Source: Actinoplanes ianthinogenes
GTDB lineage: Bacteria > Actinomycetota > Actinomycetes > Mycobacteriales > Micromonosporaceae
Direction of reading: 5' to 3'
Length of the DNA stretch: 64,000 nucleotides
Assembly: GCF_018324205.1 (NCBI RefSeq)
Contig: NZ_AP023356.1
Location: 4,880,001 to 4,944,000 of the forward strand
The notes under the pieces are model-generated. The model was not told the DNA's origin and ran no database searches. It worked only from the letters and a program-made list of their open reading frames with translations. Positions 35,947 to 45,058 of this stretch are shown piece by piece. Both the position numbers and the translations under genes were made by a program. Numbering within the stretch: position 1 is the stretch's first letter; every line of letters starts with the position of its first letter.

Positions 35947-37278
35947 GTGACCACGACATATCCCACCGCGGATCTTCCGTACCCGGAGGACGCCCCGGTC
36001 TCCCAGGCCCTGTTCGACCGCGCCCAGGCCATCGTCCCCGGCGGGGTCAATTCACCTGTGCGTGCGTTCCGCGCGGTCGGCGGCACGCCCCGCTTCATGG
36101 CCCAGGGCAGCGGCGCGTGGCTGACCGACGTCGACGGCCGGCGTTATGTCGACCTGGTCTGCTCCTGGGGCCCGCTGATCCACGGCCACGCCCACCCGGA
36201 GATCATCGGGGCGGTGCAGCGGGCGGCCGCGCTCGGCACCAGCTTCGGCACCCCGACCGCGGGCGAGGTCGACCTGGCCGAGGAGATCGTCCGGCGGACC
36301 GCCGTCGACGAGGTCCGGCTGGTCAACTCGGGCACCGAGGCCACCATGACCGCGATCCGGCTGGCCCGCGGCTACACCGGCCGGTCGAAGATCGTGAAGT
36401 TCGCCGGCTGCTACCACGGGCACGTGGACGCGCTGCTGGTCGCGGCCGGTTCCGGCGTGGCGACGCTGGGGCTGCCCGACTCGCCGGGCGTCACCGGCGC
36501 GGCGGCCTCCGAGACCATCGTGCTGCCGTACAACGACGTCGACGCGCTGACCGCGGCCTTCGCGCAGGACGGCGGCGAGATCGCGGCGATCATCACCGAG
36601 GCCGCGCCGGGCAACATGGGCGTGGTCCCGCCGCGCGACGGCTTCAACCAGAAACTCGCCGAGATCGCCCACGCGAACGGCGCGCTGCTGATCCTCGACG
36701 AGGTGATGACCGGCTTCCGGGTCTCCGCCGGCGGCTGGGCCGGGCTGCACCCGGTCGACGCCGACCTCTACACGTTCGGCAAGGTGATGGGCGGCGGGCT
36801 GCCCGCGGCGGCGTTCGGCGGCCGCCGCGAGATCATGTCCCGGCTCGCCCCGGCCGGTCCGGTCTACCAGGCCGGCACGCTCTCCGGTAACCCGCTGGCC
36901 TGCGCGGCCGGCCTGGCCTCGCTGCGGCTGGCCGACGCCGACGTCTACAAGCGTCTGGACCAGACCTCGATCACGGTCGGCGAGCTGGCCGTGACGGAGC
37001 TGAACCGGGCCGGCGTGCCGCACCGGATCTCGTACGCGGGCAACATGTTCTCGATCTTCTTCACCGAGAACGAGGTCGTCGACTACGACTCGGCGAAAAC
37101 CCAGGATGCCGCCGCGTTCAAGGCGTTCTTCCACACCATGCTGGCGCACGGGGTCTATCTGCCGCCGAGCGCCTTCGAGTCGTGGTTCGTGTCCACCGCC
37201 ATCGACGACGCGGCGATGGAGCAGATCGCCTCCGCGCTGAAACACGCCGCGCGGGCCGCCGCAGGGAGCCAGAGTTGA
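35947..37278 (+). CDS. hemL: Glutamate-1-semialdehyde 2,1-aminomutase
   Basis: A PLP enzyme of about 443 residues that makes 5-aminolevulinate for haem and cobalamin. Landmarks are IVPGGVNSPVRAFRAVGGTP at the start, NSGTEATMTAIRLARGYTGR, KFAGCYHGHVDALLVAAGSG, LILDEVMTGFRVSAGG and the PLP-lysine motif TFGKVMGGGLPAAAFGG (Lys near residue 279). GTG 35947 with GGGA upstream is preferred; ATG 35935 and GTG 35920 are in frame. First gene of the haem/cytochrome operon. Confidence 0.95.
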   Translation: MTTTYPTADLPYPEDAPVSQALFDRAQAIVPGGVNSPVRAFRAVGGTPRFMAQGSGAWLTDVDGRRYVDLVCSWGPLIHGHAHPEIIGAVQRAAALGTSFGTPTAGEVDLAEEIVRRTAVDEVRLVNSGTEATMTAIRLARGYTGRSKIVKFAGCYHGHVDALLVAAGSGVATLGLPDSPGVTGAAASETIVLPYNDVDALTAAFAQDGGEIAAIITEAAPGNMGVVPPRDGFNQKLAEIAHANGALLILDEVMTGFRVSAGGWAGLHPVDADLYTFGKVMGGGLPAAAFGGRREIMSRLAPAGPVYQAGTLSGNPLACAAGLASLRLADADVYKRLDQTSITVGELAVTELNRAGVPHRISYAGNMFSIFFTENEVVDYDSAKTQDAAAFKAFFHTMLAHGVYLPPSAFESWFVSTAIDDAAMEQIASALKHAARAAAGSQS

Positions 37279-37931
37279 GCGAGCTGACCAAGACCACCGT
37301 GCACGTGTTCCGGCACGGCGAGGTCTTCAACCCCACCAAGATCCTGTACGGCCGGCTGCCCGACTTCCACCTCTCCGAGCTGGGCCACCAGATGGCCAAA
37401 GCGGCTGCCCAGGCCCTCGCCGGCCGAGACGTGACGCACGTGGTGGCCAGCCCGCTGGAGCGCGCGCAGGAGACGGCCGCGCCGATCTCCGCCGAGTTCG
37501 AGCTGGAGACCGCGACCGACATCCGGCTGATCGAGAGTGCGAACTACTTCGAGGGCAAGCGGGTGTCGGTCGGCGACGGCGCGTTCAGCAACCCCCGGCA
37601 CTGGTGGGTGCTGCGCGACCCGATCACCCCGTCCTGGGGCGAGGCCTACCTGGTGATCGCGCAGCGGATGTTCGAGGCGCTCCAGGCGGCCCGGGTGGCG
37701 GCCGAGGGTCACGAGGCGGTCTGCGTCTCCCACCAGCTGCCGATCTGGACGTTGCGGCGCTACGTTGAAGGCAAGCGCCTCTGGCACGACCCGCGGAAGC
37801 GGCAGTGCGGCCTGGCGAGCCTCACCTCGTTCCGCTTCGAGGGGTCCAAGGTGGTCGGCATCGATTACACCGAGCCGGCCGCGCATCTGGTCGCGCTCTC
37901 CGCCACCGCCAAGACCGCCAAGGGAGCCTGA
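37275..37931 (+). CDS. Histidine phosphatase family protein
   Basis: A 218-residue member of the phosphoglycerate-mutase-like superfamily. VHVFRHGEVFNP carries the catalytic R-H-G near the start, SPLERAQETA the second Arg, GEAYLVIAQRM the Glu region, and CVSHQLPIW the second His. TTG start overlaps the hemL stop. It is embedded between hemL and the cytochrome c maturation genes, an arrangement also seen in Streptomyces. Its substrate is unknown. Confidence 0.9.
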   Translation: MSELTKTTVHVFRHGEVFNPTKILYGRLPDFHLSELGHQMAKAAAQALAGRDVTHVVASPLERAQETAAPISAEFELETATDIRLIESANYFEGKRVSVGDGAFSNPRHWWVLRDPITPSWGEAYLVIAQRMFEALQAARVAAEGHEAVCVSHQLPIWTLRRYVEGKRLWHDPRKRQCGLASLTSFRFEGSKVVGIDYTEPAAHLVALSATAKTAKGA

Positions 37932-37932
37932 C

Positions 37933-38490
37933 GTGCGCCGTCTCGTCGCAGCCGCCCTCGCCGCGGTCGCCACCGCCGGCGTCCTGGCCGGCTGCGGCGA
38001 CGACGAGAACTGGGCGCGGAAGTGCACCACCACCAACGGTGTGGTCGAGTGCGCGGTGGCGGACCGCCCGCAGGTCGACGCGGTCACCGGCGACCTGCTC
38101 GACGGCGGGACGTACGACCTCGCCGACGACCGCGGCAAGGTGGTCGTGGTCAACTTCTGGGGCTCCTGGTGCCCGCCCTGCCGTGCCGAGGCCGGCGACC
38201 TGGAAAAGGTGTACCAGGCCACCAAGGCGAGCAACGTGACCTTCCTCGGGATCAACTCGCGTGACGACCGCGACTCGGCGAAAGCGTTCGAGCGCGGCCG
38301 GATCACCTACCCGAGCATCTTCGACTTCGAGGGCAACGTCGCGCTGAAGTTCGACGTCACCCAGACCAGCACACCGGCCACCCTGATCCTGGACCGCCAG
38401 GGCCGGATCGCGGTCGCGCTGCGGCGCTCGACCACCGCCGGTGAGTTGCAGCCCCTCGTGGAACGGGTGGCGGCGGAGGCGAACGGCTGA
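37933..38490 (+). CDS. resA: Thiol-disulphide oxidoreductase lipoprotein, ResA/CcsX-like
   Basis: A 185-residue lipoprotein: leader with AGVLAGC lipobox (Cys near 19), then a thioredoxin fold with FWGSWCPPCRAEAGDLEKVY (active Cys80 and Cys83), GINSRDDRDSAKAF, a cis-Pro region TSTPATLILDRQGRI. It reduces the haem-binding cysteines of apocytochrome c in system II maturation. GTG begins one base after the previous stop, and AGGGAG lies upstream. Confidence 0.93.
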   Translation: MRRLVAAALAAVATAGVLAGCGDDENWARKCTTTNGVVECAVADRPQVDAVTGDLLDGGTYDLADDRGKVVVVNFWGSWCPPCRAEAGDLEKVYQATKASNVTFLGINSRDDRDSAKAFERGRITYPSIFDFEGNVALKFDVTQTSTPATLILDRQGRIAVALRRSTTAGELQPLVERVAAEANG

Positions 38491-39290
38491 TGGGCAGCAA
38501 CGTCTTCTCCGACGCGGCGTCCGGCGGCCCGCTGCTGCTGGCCATCGGCGCCTGCATGATCGCCGGCCTGGTGAGCATCCTCTCCCCGTGCGTCCTGCCG
38601 CTGGTCCCGGGCTACATCTCGTACGTCACCGGCCTGGCCGGCTCGGACCTGGAGGCGGCGATCGGCACCTCGCCGGGCGCCACCGTCACCACGACCCGGA
38701 CGGTCGCGCTGAAAAGCCGGGTGCTGGCCGGCAGCCTGCTGTTCGTGCTCGGTTTCTCGGTGGTCTTCTCGCTGATGGTCACCCTGGTGGCGAACGTGGC
38801 GACCACCCTGCTGACCAACCGTGACACGCTCAACCTGATCGTCGGCCTGCTGATCATCCTGCTCGGCGTGGTCTACCTGGGCTGGATCCCGGGGCTCCAG
38901 CGGGAGGCCCGGATCAGCAAGCTCCCGTCCGCCGGACTGCTCGGCGCCCCGGTGTTCGGCGCGGTCTTCGCGGTCTCCTGGCTGCCCTGCACCGGCCCGA
39001 CGCTCGGTGCGGTGACCAGCCTGGCCGCCACCGCCGGCGGGAGCGACCGGGCGGTGGTGCTGGCGCTCGCCTTCAGCCTCGGGCTGGGCATCCCGTTCGT
39101 GCTCTTCGGGCTCTTCTTCCGCAAGCTCCTCGGGGTCTTCCAGGCGATCCGGCGGAACAGCCGGTGGGTCACCCGGGTCGGCGGCGTGCTGCTCATCGCG
39201 GTCGGCGTCACCCTGGTCAGCGGCCAGTGGCTGCACTTCCTGGCGTGGCTGCAGACGACGCTGAACTTCGGCGACGGGACGCTGCTGTGA
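38490..39290 (+). CDS. ccdA: Cytochrome c biogenesis protein CcdA (DsbD-like)
   Basis: A 266-residue membrane protein with about six helices. The pair of redox Cys is in helix 1 (VSILSPCVLPLVPGYISYVT) and helix 4 (AVSWLPCTGPTLGAVTSLAA), as in CcdA. It carries electrons from cytoplasmic thioredoxin to ResA. ATG overlaps the resA stop in TGATG. Confidence 0.94.
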   Translation: MGSNVFSDAASGGPLLLAIGACMIAGLVSILSPCVLPLVPGYISYVTGLAGSDLEAAIGTSPGATVTTTRTVALKSRVLAGSLLFVLGFSVVFSLMVTLVANVATTLLTNRDTLNLIVGLLIILLGVVYLGWIPGLQREARISKLPSAGLLGAPVFGAVFAVSWLPCTGPTLGAVTSLAATAGGSDRAVVLALAFSLGLGIPFVLFGLFFRKLLGVFQAIRRNSRWVTRVGGVLLIAVGVTLVSGQWLHFLAWLQTTLNFGDGTLL

Positions 39291-40897
39291 CCGTCGTCGA
39301 GGACCGGCCGGCCACCGCCGACACCCCGCCGCCGCGCCGGGTGAACCCGGTCTGGGCGCTGCTGCGCAACTCGTGGCGGCAGCTGACCAGCATGCGTACC
39401 GCGCTGATCCTGCTGTTCCTGCTGGCCGTCGCGGCGATCCCCGGTTCGTACTTCCCGCAGACCTCGGTGAACCGGGAGCGGGTCTCGCAGTACTACACCG
39501 CGCACCCCCAGCTCGCGCCCTGGGTGGACCGGCTGGGCGGCTTCGACGTCTTCGCGTCGGCCTGGTTCGCGGCGATCTACCTGCTGCTGTTCACCTCGCT
39601 GGTCGGCTGCGTGCTGCCCCGCCTGCGCGATCACGCCCGGGCGCTGCGCTCGGTCCCGCCGGAGGCGCCGAAACGGCTGGAGCGCCTGCCGCAGCACGCG
39701 CCGGCGGTCACCCGGCCGGAGGACCCGGCGGCCGCGGCGGCGAGCCTGGCCGGGACGCTGCGGCGCAAGCTGTTCCGCACCCGCGTGGTGGAGTTGCCGG
39801 ACGGCGGGTTCTCGGTGGCGGCCGAGAAGGGCTACCTCAAGGAGACCGGCAACCTGTTGTTCCACTTCGCCCTGCTGGCGGTGCTGATCGGCGTCGGCTT
39901 CGGACACTGGTACGGCTGGCACGGCAACCGGCTCCTGGTGGCCGGCGCCGACCAGGGCTTCTGCAACTCGATCATCCAGTACGACGACTCGGCGCTCGGC
40001 CCTGAGGTGACCGCCGCCGATCTGCCGAAATTCTGCATGCGGATGACCGATTTCGAGGCCACCTATCAGACCACCGGGCAGCCCAAGTCGTTCCTGGCCA
40101 CCGTGCAGGTGGAGGAGGGCGACGGGAAGTACCGGACGGAGAGCTTCACGGTCAACGACCCGCTCCGGCTGCACCACGCCAACGTGCATCTGATCGGCCA
40201 GGGCTACGCGCCGATCCTGCGCTACACCGACCGCTACGGGGTCAGCCAGACCAAGATCGTCCCGTTCCTGCCGACCGACGCGATGCAGACCAGCGAGGGT
40301 GTCGCCCAGTTCCCGGACGTCAACATCGATCCGAAGACGAACCGGCGCGACGACCAGCTCCAGGTCGGCTTCGAGGGCGTCTACCTGCCCACCGGCGGCA
40401 CCGACGGCAGTGCCACCTCGAAGTTCCCGGCCGAGAACAACCCGGTGCTCTACCTGGCCGCCTACCGCGGCAACCTGGGCCTGGACATCGGCAAGACCGG
40501 CTCGGTCTACGCCCTGAACCGTGGCCAGATCACCACCGGCGAGCTGAAAAAGGTCAGCGGCGAGCGGCCGCACGCGCTGCACCCGGGCGAGACCTGGACC
40601 CTGGACGACGGCACCAAGCTGGAGTTCGTGGGCACCCGCCAGTTCGCCACGCTCTCCATCCGGTACGACCCGACGCAGTCGTTGCTGCTGGTCGGCGCGG
40701 TGCTCGGGCTGATCGGGCTGATGCTCTCGCTGTTCGTGCACCGGCGTCGCGTGTGGTTCCGGGTGCTTCCAGCCAACGGTCAGCAAGCCGGCGGTAGCGT
40801 AATCGAAGCCGGTGGTCTGCCGCGTACCGATTATCCGGGCTTCGCGGCCGAGTTCGCCGCGCTGACCCAGCCCGCCGCCGAGGAGGAAAAGTCCTGA
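39287..40897 (+). CDS. resB: System II haem delivery protein ResB
   Basis: A 536-residue protein of the ResB/CcsB type: four membrane helices (about 37-55, 90-110, 190-210, 465-485) and a large extracytoplasmic domain (about 215-460). The start has WALLRNSWRQLTSMRTALILL; conserved features include AAIPGSYFPQ and KGYLKETGNLLFHFALLAVL with the haem-binding His. With CcsA it carries haem out and attaches it to apocytochrome c. GTG overlaps the ccdA stop. Confidence 0.94.
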   Translation: MTVVEDRPATADTPPPRRVNPVWALLRNSWRQLTSMRTALILLFLLAVAAIPGSYFPQTSVNRERVSQYYTAHPQLAPWVDRLGGFDVFASAWFAAIYLLLFTSLVGCVLPRLRDHARALRSVPPEAPKRLERLPQHAPAVTRPEDPAAAAASLAGTLRRKLFRTRVVELPDGGFSVAAEKGYLKETGNLLFHFALLAVLIGVGFGHWYGWHGNRLLVAGADQGFCNSIIQYDDSALGPEVTAADLPKFCMRMTDFEATYQTTGQPKSFLATVQVEEGDGKYRTESFTVNDPLRLHHANVHLIGQGYAPILRYTDRYGVSQTKIVPFLPTDAMQTSEGVAQFPDVNIDPKTNRRDDQLQVGFEGVYLPTGGTDGSATSKFPAENNPVLYLAAYRGNLGLDIGKTGSVYALNRGQITTGELKKVSGERPHALHPGETWTLDDGTKLEFVGTRQFATLSIRYDPTQSLLLVGAVLGLIGLMLSLFVHRRRVWFRVLPANGQQAGGSVIEAGGLPRTDYPGFAAEFAALTQPAAEEEKS

Positions 40898-41862
40898 TGG
40901 CGAATGTGTCCGACCAGCTCATGGCGCTGGCCGTGCTGGCATACCTGACCGCCATGGTCTGTTACGCGGGGGAGTACGCGTTCGGCCGCCGCAGCCGGAT
41001 CGGCAAGGCGGCGGTCCGCCCGGCCCGGCAGCTCGTGGGCTCCGGCGCGCCGGTTCCTCCCGCGGACGACGTCGTCGAGCCGGTGCGCACACCGGGCCGC
41101 GGCGAGCTGGTCGGCCGGATCGCGGTGGCGCTCAACGTCATCGCCCTGGCCCTGCACCTGGGCACCCTGGTCACCCGCGGTCTCGCCGCCGACCGGATGC
41201 CCTGGGGCAACATGTACGAGTACATCCTCTCGGCGACCTTCGTCGGCTCCGCGGTCTTCATGGGCGTGCTGCTGCGCCGCCCGGCCCTGCGGCACCTCGG
41301 CCTGTTCTCCTCGCTGGCGCTGGTGATGCTGCTCGGCGCGGCCGCGCTGATCGCCTACACCCCGGTCGGCCCGCTGGTCCCGGCCCTGCATTCGTACTGG
41401 TTCATCTTCCACGTCTCGACGATCATCATCTCGTCCGGCATCTTCCTGATCGGTGCCGTGCCGGCCGCCATGTTCCTCGTCAAGAACGGTTATGACCAGG
41501 GCAAACGCCGCTTCCCCTACACCCTGGGCAAGCGCGTGCCGACCTCGGCGACGGCGCTGGAGCGGCTGACCTTCCGGCTGCACGCGTTCGCCTTCCCGCT
41601 GTTCACCTTCGGCGCGCTGATCGCCGGACCGCTGTGGGCCGAGGCGTCCTGGGGCCGTTACTGGGGCTGGGACCCGAAAGAGGTCTGGGCGTTCATCTCC
41701 TGGATCGTCTACGCGGCCTACCTGCACGCCCGCGCCACCCCGAGCGTGAAACGAACCGTAGCCACCTGGATCGCCCTGCTCGGCTTCGTCACCATGCTGA
41801 TGAACCTCTTCGGCGTCAACCTCTTCTTCGAAGGCCTGCACAGCTACGCCAACGCCGGCTGA
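40897..41862 (+). CDS. ccsA: Cytochrome c synthase subunit CcsA (often named CcsB)
   Basis: A 321-residue membrane protein with about eight helices. The WWD-type haem-handling motif is AEASWGRYWGWDPKEVWAF; histidines in ALHSYWFIFHVSTIIIS and RLTFRLHAFAFPL are the expected haem ligands. It forms the synthetase with ResB. ATG overlaps the resB stop (TGATG). Last gene of the ccs operon; a long non-coding stretch with hairpin repeats follows. Confidence 0.95.
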   Translation: MANVSDQLMALAVLAYLTAMVCYAGEYAFGRRSRIGKAAVRPARQLVGSGAPVPPADDVVEPVRTPGRGELVGRIAVALNVIALALHLGTLVTRGLAADRMPWGNMYEYILSATFVGSAVFMGVLLRRPALRHLGLFSSLALVMLLGAAALIAYTPVGPLVPALHSYWFIFHVSTIIISSGIFLIGAVPAAMFLVKNGYDQGKRRFPYTLGKRVPTSATALERLTFRLHAFAFPLFTFGALIAGPLWAEASWGRYWGWDPKEVWAFISWIVYAAYLHARATPSVKRTVATWIALLGFVTMLMNLFGVNLFFEGLHSYANAG

Positions 41863-42016
41863 AATCCAACCCCAAGATCTCCATTTACGCAGGTCCGCCG
41901 GGGTGCAGATCGCATGCTCCCGCGCGGGCCGAGGCCGGCGATCTGGCCGCTGACGCGTCCAACCCAATCGCCGCCCTCTTCACTGTCCGCAGCTGCTCCC
42001 GGAGATCAACCCCCAG

Positions 42017-42410
42017 CCGACCCCCAGCGCCCTACCCCAACCCCGCACAGCGCCACCAGCCCCAGCCCAACACTCCCCAGCTGGCCCCCAGCGCCCTATC
42101 CCATGCCTGGATAGGGCCACCAGTCCCAGCCGGGTATTCCTCGGCTGGCCTCCAGCGCCCTATCTCGTGCCTGGATAGGGCCACCAGGACCAGCTCGACA
42201 CTCCCCGGCTGGTCCTCAGCGCTCCCGGATAGGGCCCACCAGGGCCAGCCCGATACTCCCGGCTGGTCCTCAGCGCCCTATTCCGTTCCCGGATAGGGCC
42301 ACCAGGGCCAGCCCGACACTGCTCGGCTGGTCTCCAGCGCCCTATTTCGTGCCTGGATAGGGCCGTCAGGGCCAGCCGGGTGCTCCTTGGCTGGGCCTCA
42401 GCGCGCTGGG
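42017..42410. repeat. Array of about six 64-bp hairpin repeats
   Basis: Units begin at about 42017 (degenerate), 42081, 42145, 42209, 42263, 42327, with a partial at 42391. The step is 64 bp, except 54 after the fourth unit, which has lost its left inner arm. Each unit holds CTGG..GCCCTAT..ATAGGGC..CCAG, so it can fold as a nested hairpin: inner stem GCCCTAT/ATAGGGC, outer stem CTGG/CCAG. Units are joined by spacers like the CCAGCC-GACACTCCCCGG type. The arms are far better conserved than the loops. Confidence 0.85.
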
Positions 42411-42519
42411 CGGACGCGGGATCGGGTCACGCCGCTTGACACCCCTGGTGCGGGGGATGTCTTTGCTGGCCGCGGTGCTCACCGAACCCTTAAACGCGCT
42501 CAGGCCCCCTAGGTTTCTC

Positions 42520-42619
42520 ACGAAACGCCGCCGGTGAGATGGGCTCGGCTTTTCCGACGCCGCGGGGTTTGCGGCGGCGGAAAAGACGCGCCCATCTCAC
42601 CGGTTACAAGGCGTTTTGT
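42520..42619. repeat. 100-base three-part palindrome (strong terminator or MITE-like)
   Basis: Three nested arm pairs: ACGAAACGCC/GGCGTTTTGT (one mismatch), CCGGTGAGATGGGC/GCCCATCTCACCGG (perfect), and CTTTTCCGACGCCGC/GCGGCGGCGGAAAAG (one mismatch) around a GGGGTTT loop. Inner bulges are 4-6 bases. It lies 21 bases past the 3' end of the minus-strand secreted protein. It may be a bidirectional terminator or a small non-autonomous element; no target-site repeat is evident. Confidence 0.8.
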
Positions 42620-42640
42620 GCGCGGAGCGAAGCGGAGCAA

Positions 42641-43516
42641 TTAAGCACAGTCTCCGGCAGTCCAGGTGTCGTAGCGGGTGGTCCAGTCGAGGCAGAAGCC
42701 GCCGCTGCGTTGCTGTTCGCCCGGGGTGACGCCGGTCAGCGTGGGCACGTCCTCGCGCCAGAACTGGGCCGCGCCACCGCCCGGCGGGCGTAGCTGGACA
42801 TTGTCCACTTTGACCGACGGGACGTCGACGCGACCGGGTTTCTTGCCGTCGACGTGCACCTCGACGTACTGCTCGACGAAGGCGGAGCCGCCGATCGGCA
42901 GTTTCTGGGCGGTGAGCAGGTTCCACCGGTTGTTCCACCACAGCCAGGCCTGCCACAGCCCGCCGGCGTCGGTGTGCAGGTCCAGCCAGACCGTGTCGCC
43001 CGGCCGCACCTCGTACTGGTCGTAGAACTGCCAGGACCGGGTGTTCGTGTTGTACGTGTAGATGTGCGGCTGCCCCGGCGACCGCCACCCGGTCTCCGCC
43101 CAGCCGGCCTCCAGCCACGCGATCCCACCCTTGCCCAGATCCCGCTTGGCCATGAACCGGCCGGCGATGAAGTCGTACGTGCCGGGCCGGATCGAGCCGT
43201 CGACCACGGCGAACCGGCCGGAGACGCCACTCCACTCGTTGGCTGTTCCGGCGCCCAGGTGGTGATATCCGCTGGGGGTGAACCCGGGCGGCTTCAATGG
43301 GCGTACCGAAGACTCGAGAACCGTGGCCCGGCAGGCGCCGCGAGCGGACAGCGATGCCCGGGCCGAGGGCGGCCGGCTGGAAGCCGGGCCGGGAGAACCG
43401 CAGGCCGGCAGCCGATCCGTGCGCGAGGAGACCGCGGAGACGGCCGGCGCCGCGATCACGACGCCGGCCAGCAGCCCGAGCAGGGCCCACCACCGGGTCA
43501 CGTTTCGCCGCCTCAC
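42641..43516 (-). CDS. Secreted protein of unknown function
   Basis: A 291-residue exported protein. The leader RWWALLGLLAGVVIAAPAVS is cut near residue 28. The mature part has an Ala/Arg/Ser-rich stretch to about 90, then a Trp-rich beta domain: KGGIAWLEAGWAETGW, PHIYTYNTNTRSWQFYDQYE, GDTVWLDLHTDAGGLWQAWL. The pattern resembles a concanavalin-like beta sandwich, but I cannot name a family. Two Cys near the C-terminus (GGFCLDW, AGDC) could pair. GTG start with GGGAG upstream. Stands alone. Confidence 0.75.
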   Translation of the reverse strand: MRRRNVTRWWALLGLLAGVVIAAPAVSAVSSRTDRLPACGSPGPASSRPPSARASLSARGACRATVLESSVRPLKPPGFTPSGYHHLGAGTANEWSGVSGRFAVVDGSIRPGTYDFIAGRFMAKRDLGKGGIAWLEAGWAETGWRSPGQPHIYTYNTNTRSWQFYDQYEVRPGDTVWLDLHTDAGGLWQAWLWWNNRWNLLTAQKLPIGGSAFVEQYVEVHVDGKKPGRVDVPSVKVDNVQLRPPGGGAAQFWREDVPTLTGVTPGEQQRSGGFCLDWTTRYDTWTAGDCA

Positions 43517-43597
43517 GATCTCCCTAACGTGAGGCGCAGATCAAGAGTGACGGACCTGCGATCCAGAACGGGCCGTTGCGGTGCCAGACTGTGGGTC

Positions 43598-45058
43598 ATG
43601 GCGTCTCGTGGGTTTCCCTATGCCGATCTCCAAAGCTTCCTCGCCGCCCTGGAATCCGCCGGTGAGCTGCGCCGGGTCAAGGTTCCGGTGGATCCGACGC
43701 TGGAGATCAGCGAGGTGGTGACCCGCACCGTCCGGGCCGGTGGGCCGGCCTTGCTGTTCGAGAATCCGACGCGCGGCGACATGCCGGTGACGATCAACCT
43801 GTTCGGCACCGAGAAGCGGATGGCGATGGCGCTGGGCGTCGACACGCTGGACGAGGTCGGTGAGCGGATCGGCGCGCTGACCAAGCCGGAGTTGCCGGTC
43901 GGCTGGTCCGGCATCCGCGAGGGCATCGCCAAGGTGCTGCAACTCAAGTCGGTCCCGCCGAAAAAGGTGAAGTCGGCGCCCTGCCAGGAGGTCGTGCTCA
44001 AGGGCGACGAGGTCGACCTGAACCGGCTGCCCGGCCTGCAGGTGTGGCCCGGCGACGGCGGCATCTTCCACAACTTCGGGCTGACCCACACCAAGCACCC
44101 GGAGACCGGCAAGCGCAACCTGGGGCTGTACCGGTTGCAGCAGCATTCGAAGAACACGCTCGGCATGCACTGGCAGATCCACAAGGACTCGACCGCCCAC
44201 CACGCGGTGGCCGAGCGGCTCGGGCAGCGCCTGCCGGTGGCCGTGGCGATCGGCGCCGACCCGGTGGTCTGCTACGCGGCGAGCGCCCCGCTGCCCGGTG
44301 ACATCGACGAGTACATGTTCGCCGGTTTCCTGCGCGGCGAACGGGTCGAGATGGTCGACTGCGTCACCGTGCCGTTGCAGGTCCCGGCGAACGCGCAGGT
44401 GATCCTCGAGGGTTACCTGGAGCCGGGGGAGCGGCACCCGGAGGGCCCGTTCGGCGACCACACCGGTTACTACACGCCGGTCGAGCCGTTCCCGGTGCTG
44501 CACATCGAGTGCATGACCATGCGCAAGGACCCGGTCTACCACTCGATCGTCACGTCGCAGCCGCCGCAGGAGGACCACGGCCTGGGCAAGGCCACCGAGC
44601 GGATCTTCCTGCCGCTCGCCAAGATCCTGATCCCGGACATCGTCGACTACGACATGCCGGCCGCCGGCGTCTTCCACAACTGCCTGATCGTCTCGATCAA
44701 CAAGCGCTACCCGAAGCACGCGCAGAAGGTGATGAACGCCATCTGGGGCGCCCACCTGCTGTCCCTGACCAAGCTGATCGTGGTGGTCGACGAGGACTGC
44801 GACGTGCACGACTACCAGCAGGTCGCGTTCCGGGCGTTCGGCAACGTCGACTACGCCCGCGACCTGTTGCTCACCGAGGGCCCGGTGGATCACCTGGATC
44901 ACTCGTCCTACCAGCAGTTCTGGGGCGGCAAGGCGGGCGTCGACGCCACCCGTAAGCTCCCCGCCGAGGGTTACACGCGGGGCTGGCCGGAGGAGATGGT
45001 GATGGCGCCGGAGGTCGTTTCCCTGGTCGACAAGCGGTGGAAGGAATACGGGCTGTGA
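43598..45058 (+). CDS. mqnL: UbiD-family decarboxylase of menaquinone biosynthesis (MqnL-like)
   Basis: A 486-residue UbiD/4-hydroxy-3-polyprenylbenzoate decarboxylase-type enzyme that needs prenylated FMN. Landmarks: DLQSFLAALESAGELRRV, LPGLQVWPGDGGIFHNFGLT, NLGLYRLQQHSKNTLGMHWQ, EGYLEPGERHPEGPFGDHTG, DHSSYQQFWGGKAGVDATRK. The next gene is a UbiA-type prenyltransferase and a UbiX gene follows downstream, the order seen around Streptomyces SCO4490-4494, the late futalosine pathway. Assignment to MqnL is by context. ATG at 43598. Confidence 0.9.
   Translation: MASRGFPYADLQSFLAALESAGELRRVKVPVDPTLEISEVVTRTVRAGGPALLFENPTRGDMPVTINLFGTEKRMAMALGVDTLDEVGERIGALTKPELPVGWSGIREGIAKVLQLKSVPPKKVKSAPCQEVVLKGDEVDLNRLPGLQVWPGDGGIFHNFGLTHTKHPETGKRNLGLYRLQQHSKNTLGMHWQIHKDSTAHHAVAERLGQRLPVAVAIGADPVVCYAASAPLPGDIDEYMFAGFLRGERVEMVDCVTVPLQVPANAQVILEGYLEPGERHPEGPFGDHTGYYTPVEPFPVLHIECMTMRKDPVYHSIVTSQPPQEDHGLGKATERIFLPLAKILIPDIVDYDMPAAGVFHNCLIVSINKRYPKHAQKVMNAIWGAHLLSLTKLIVVVDEDCDVHDYQQVAFRAFGNVDYARDLLLTEGPVDHLDHSSYQQFWGGKAGVDATRKLPAEGYTRGWPEEMVMAPEVVSLVDKRWKEYGL

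Larger units (their letters stand above)
41863..42640. other. 778-bp non-coding region between ccsA and the secreted protein
   Basis: No gene is seen. The first 150 bases are unremarkable. The middle (42017-42410) is a 64-bp hairpin repeat array, the section 42411-42519 has no recognised element, and 42520-42619 is a 100-base near-perfect palindrome. The two structures are described separately. Confidence 0.85.

Noticed and set aside
42017..42410. CRISPR array
   Set aside because: Units are tandem with 64-bp step and both stem and spacer similar between copies; there are no unique spacers and no cas genes.
42539..42793. 84-codon plus-strand frame before mqnL
   Set aside because: It runs through the large palindrome and antisense to the secreted protein gene; no ribosome site.
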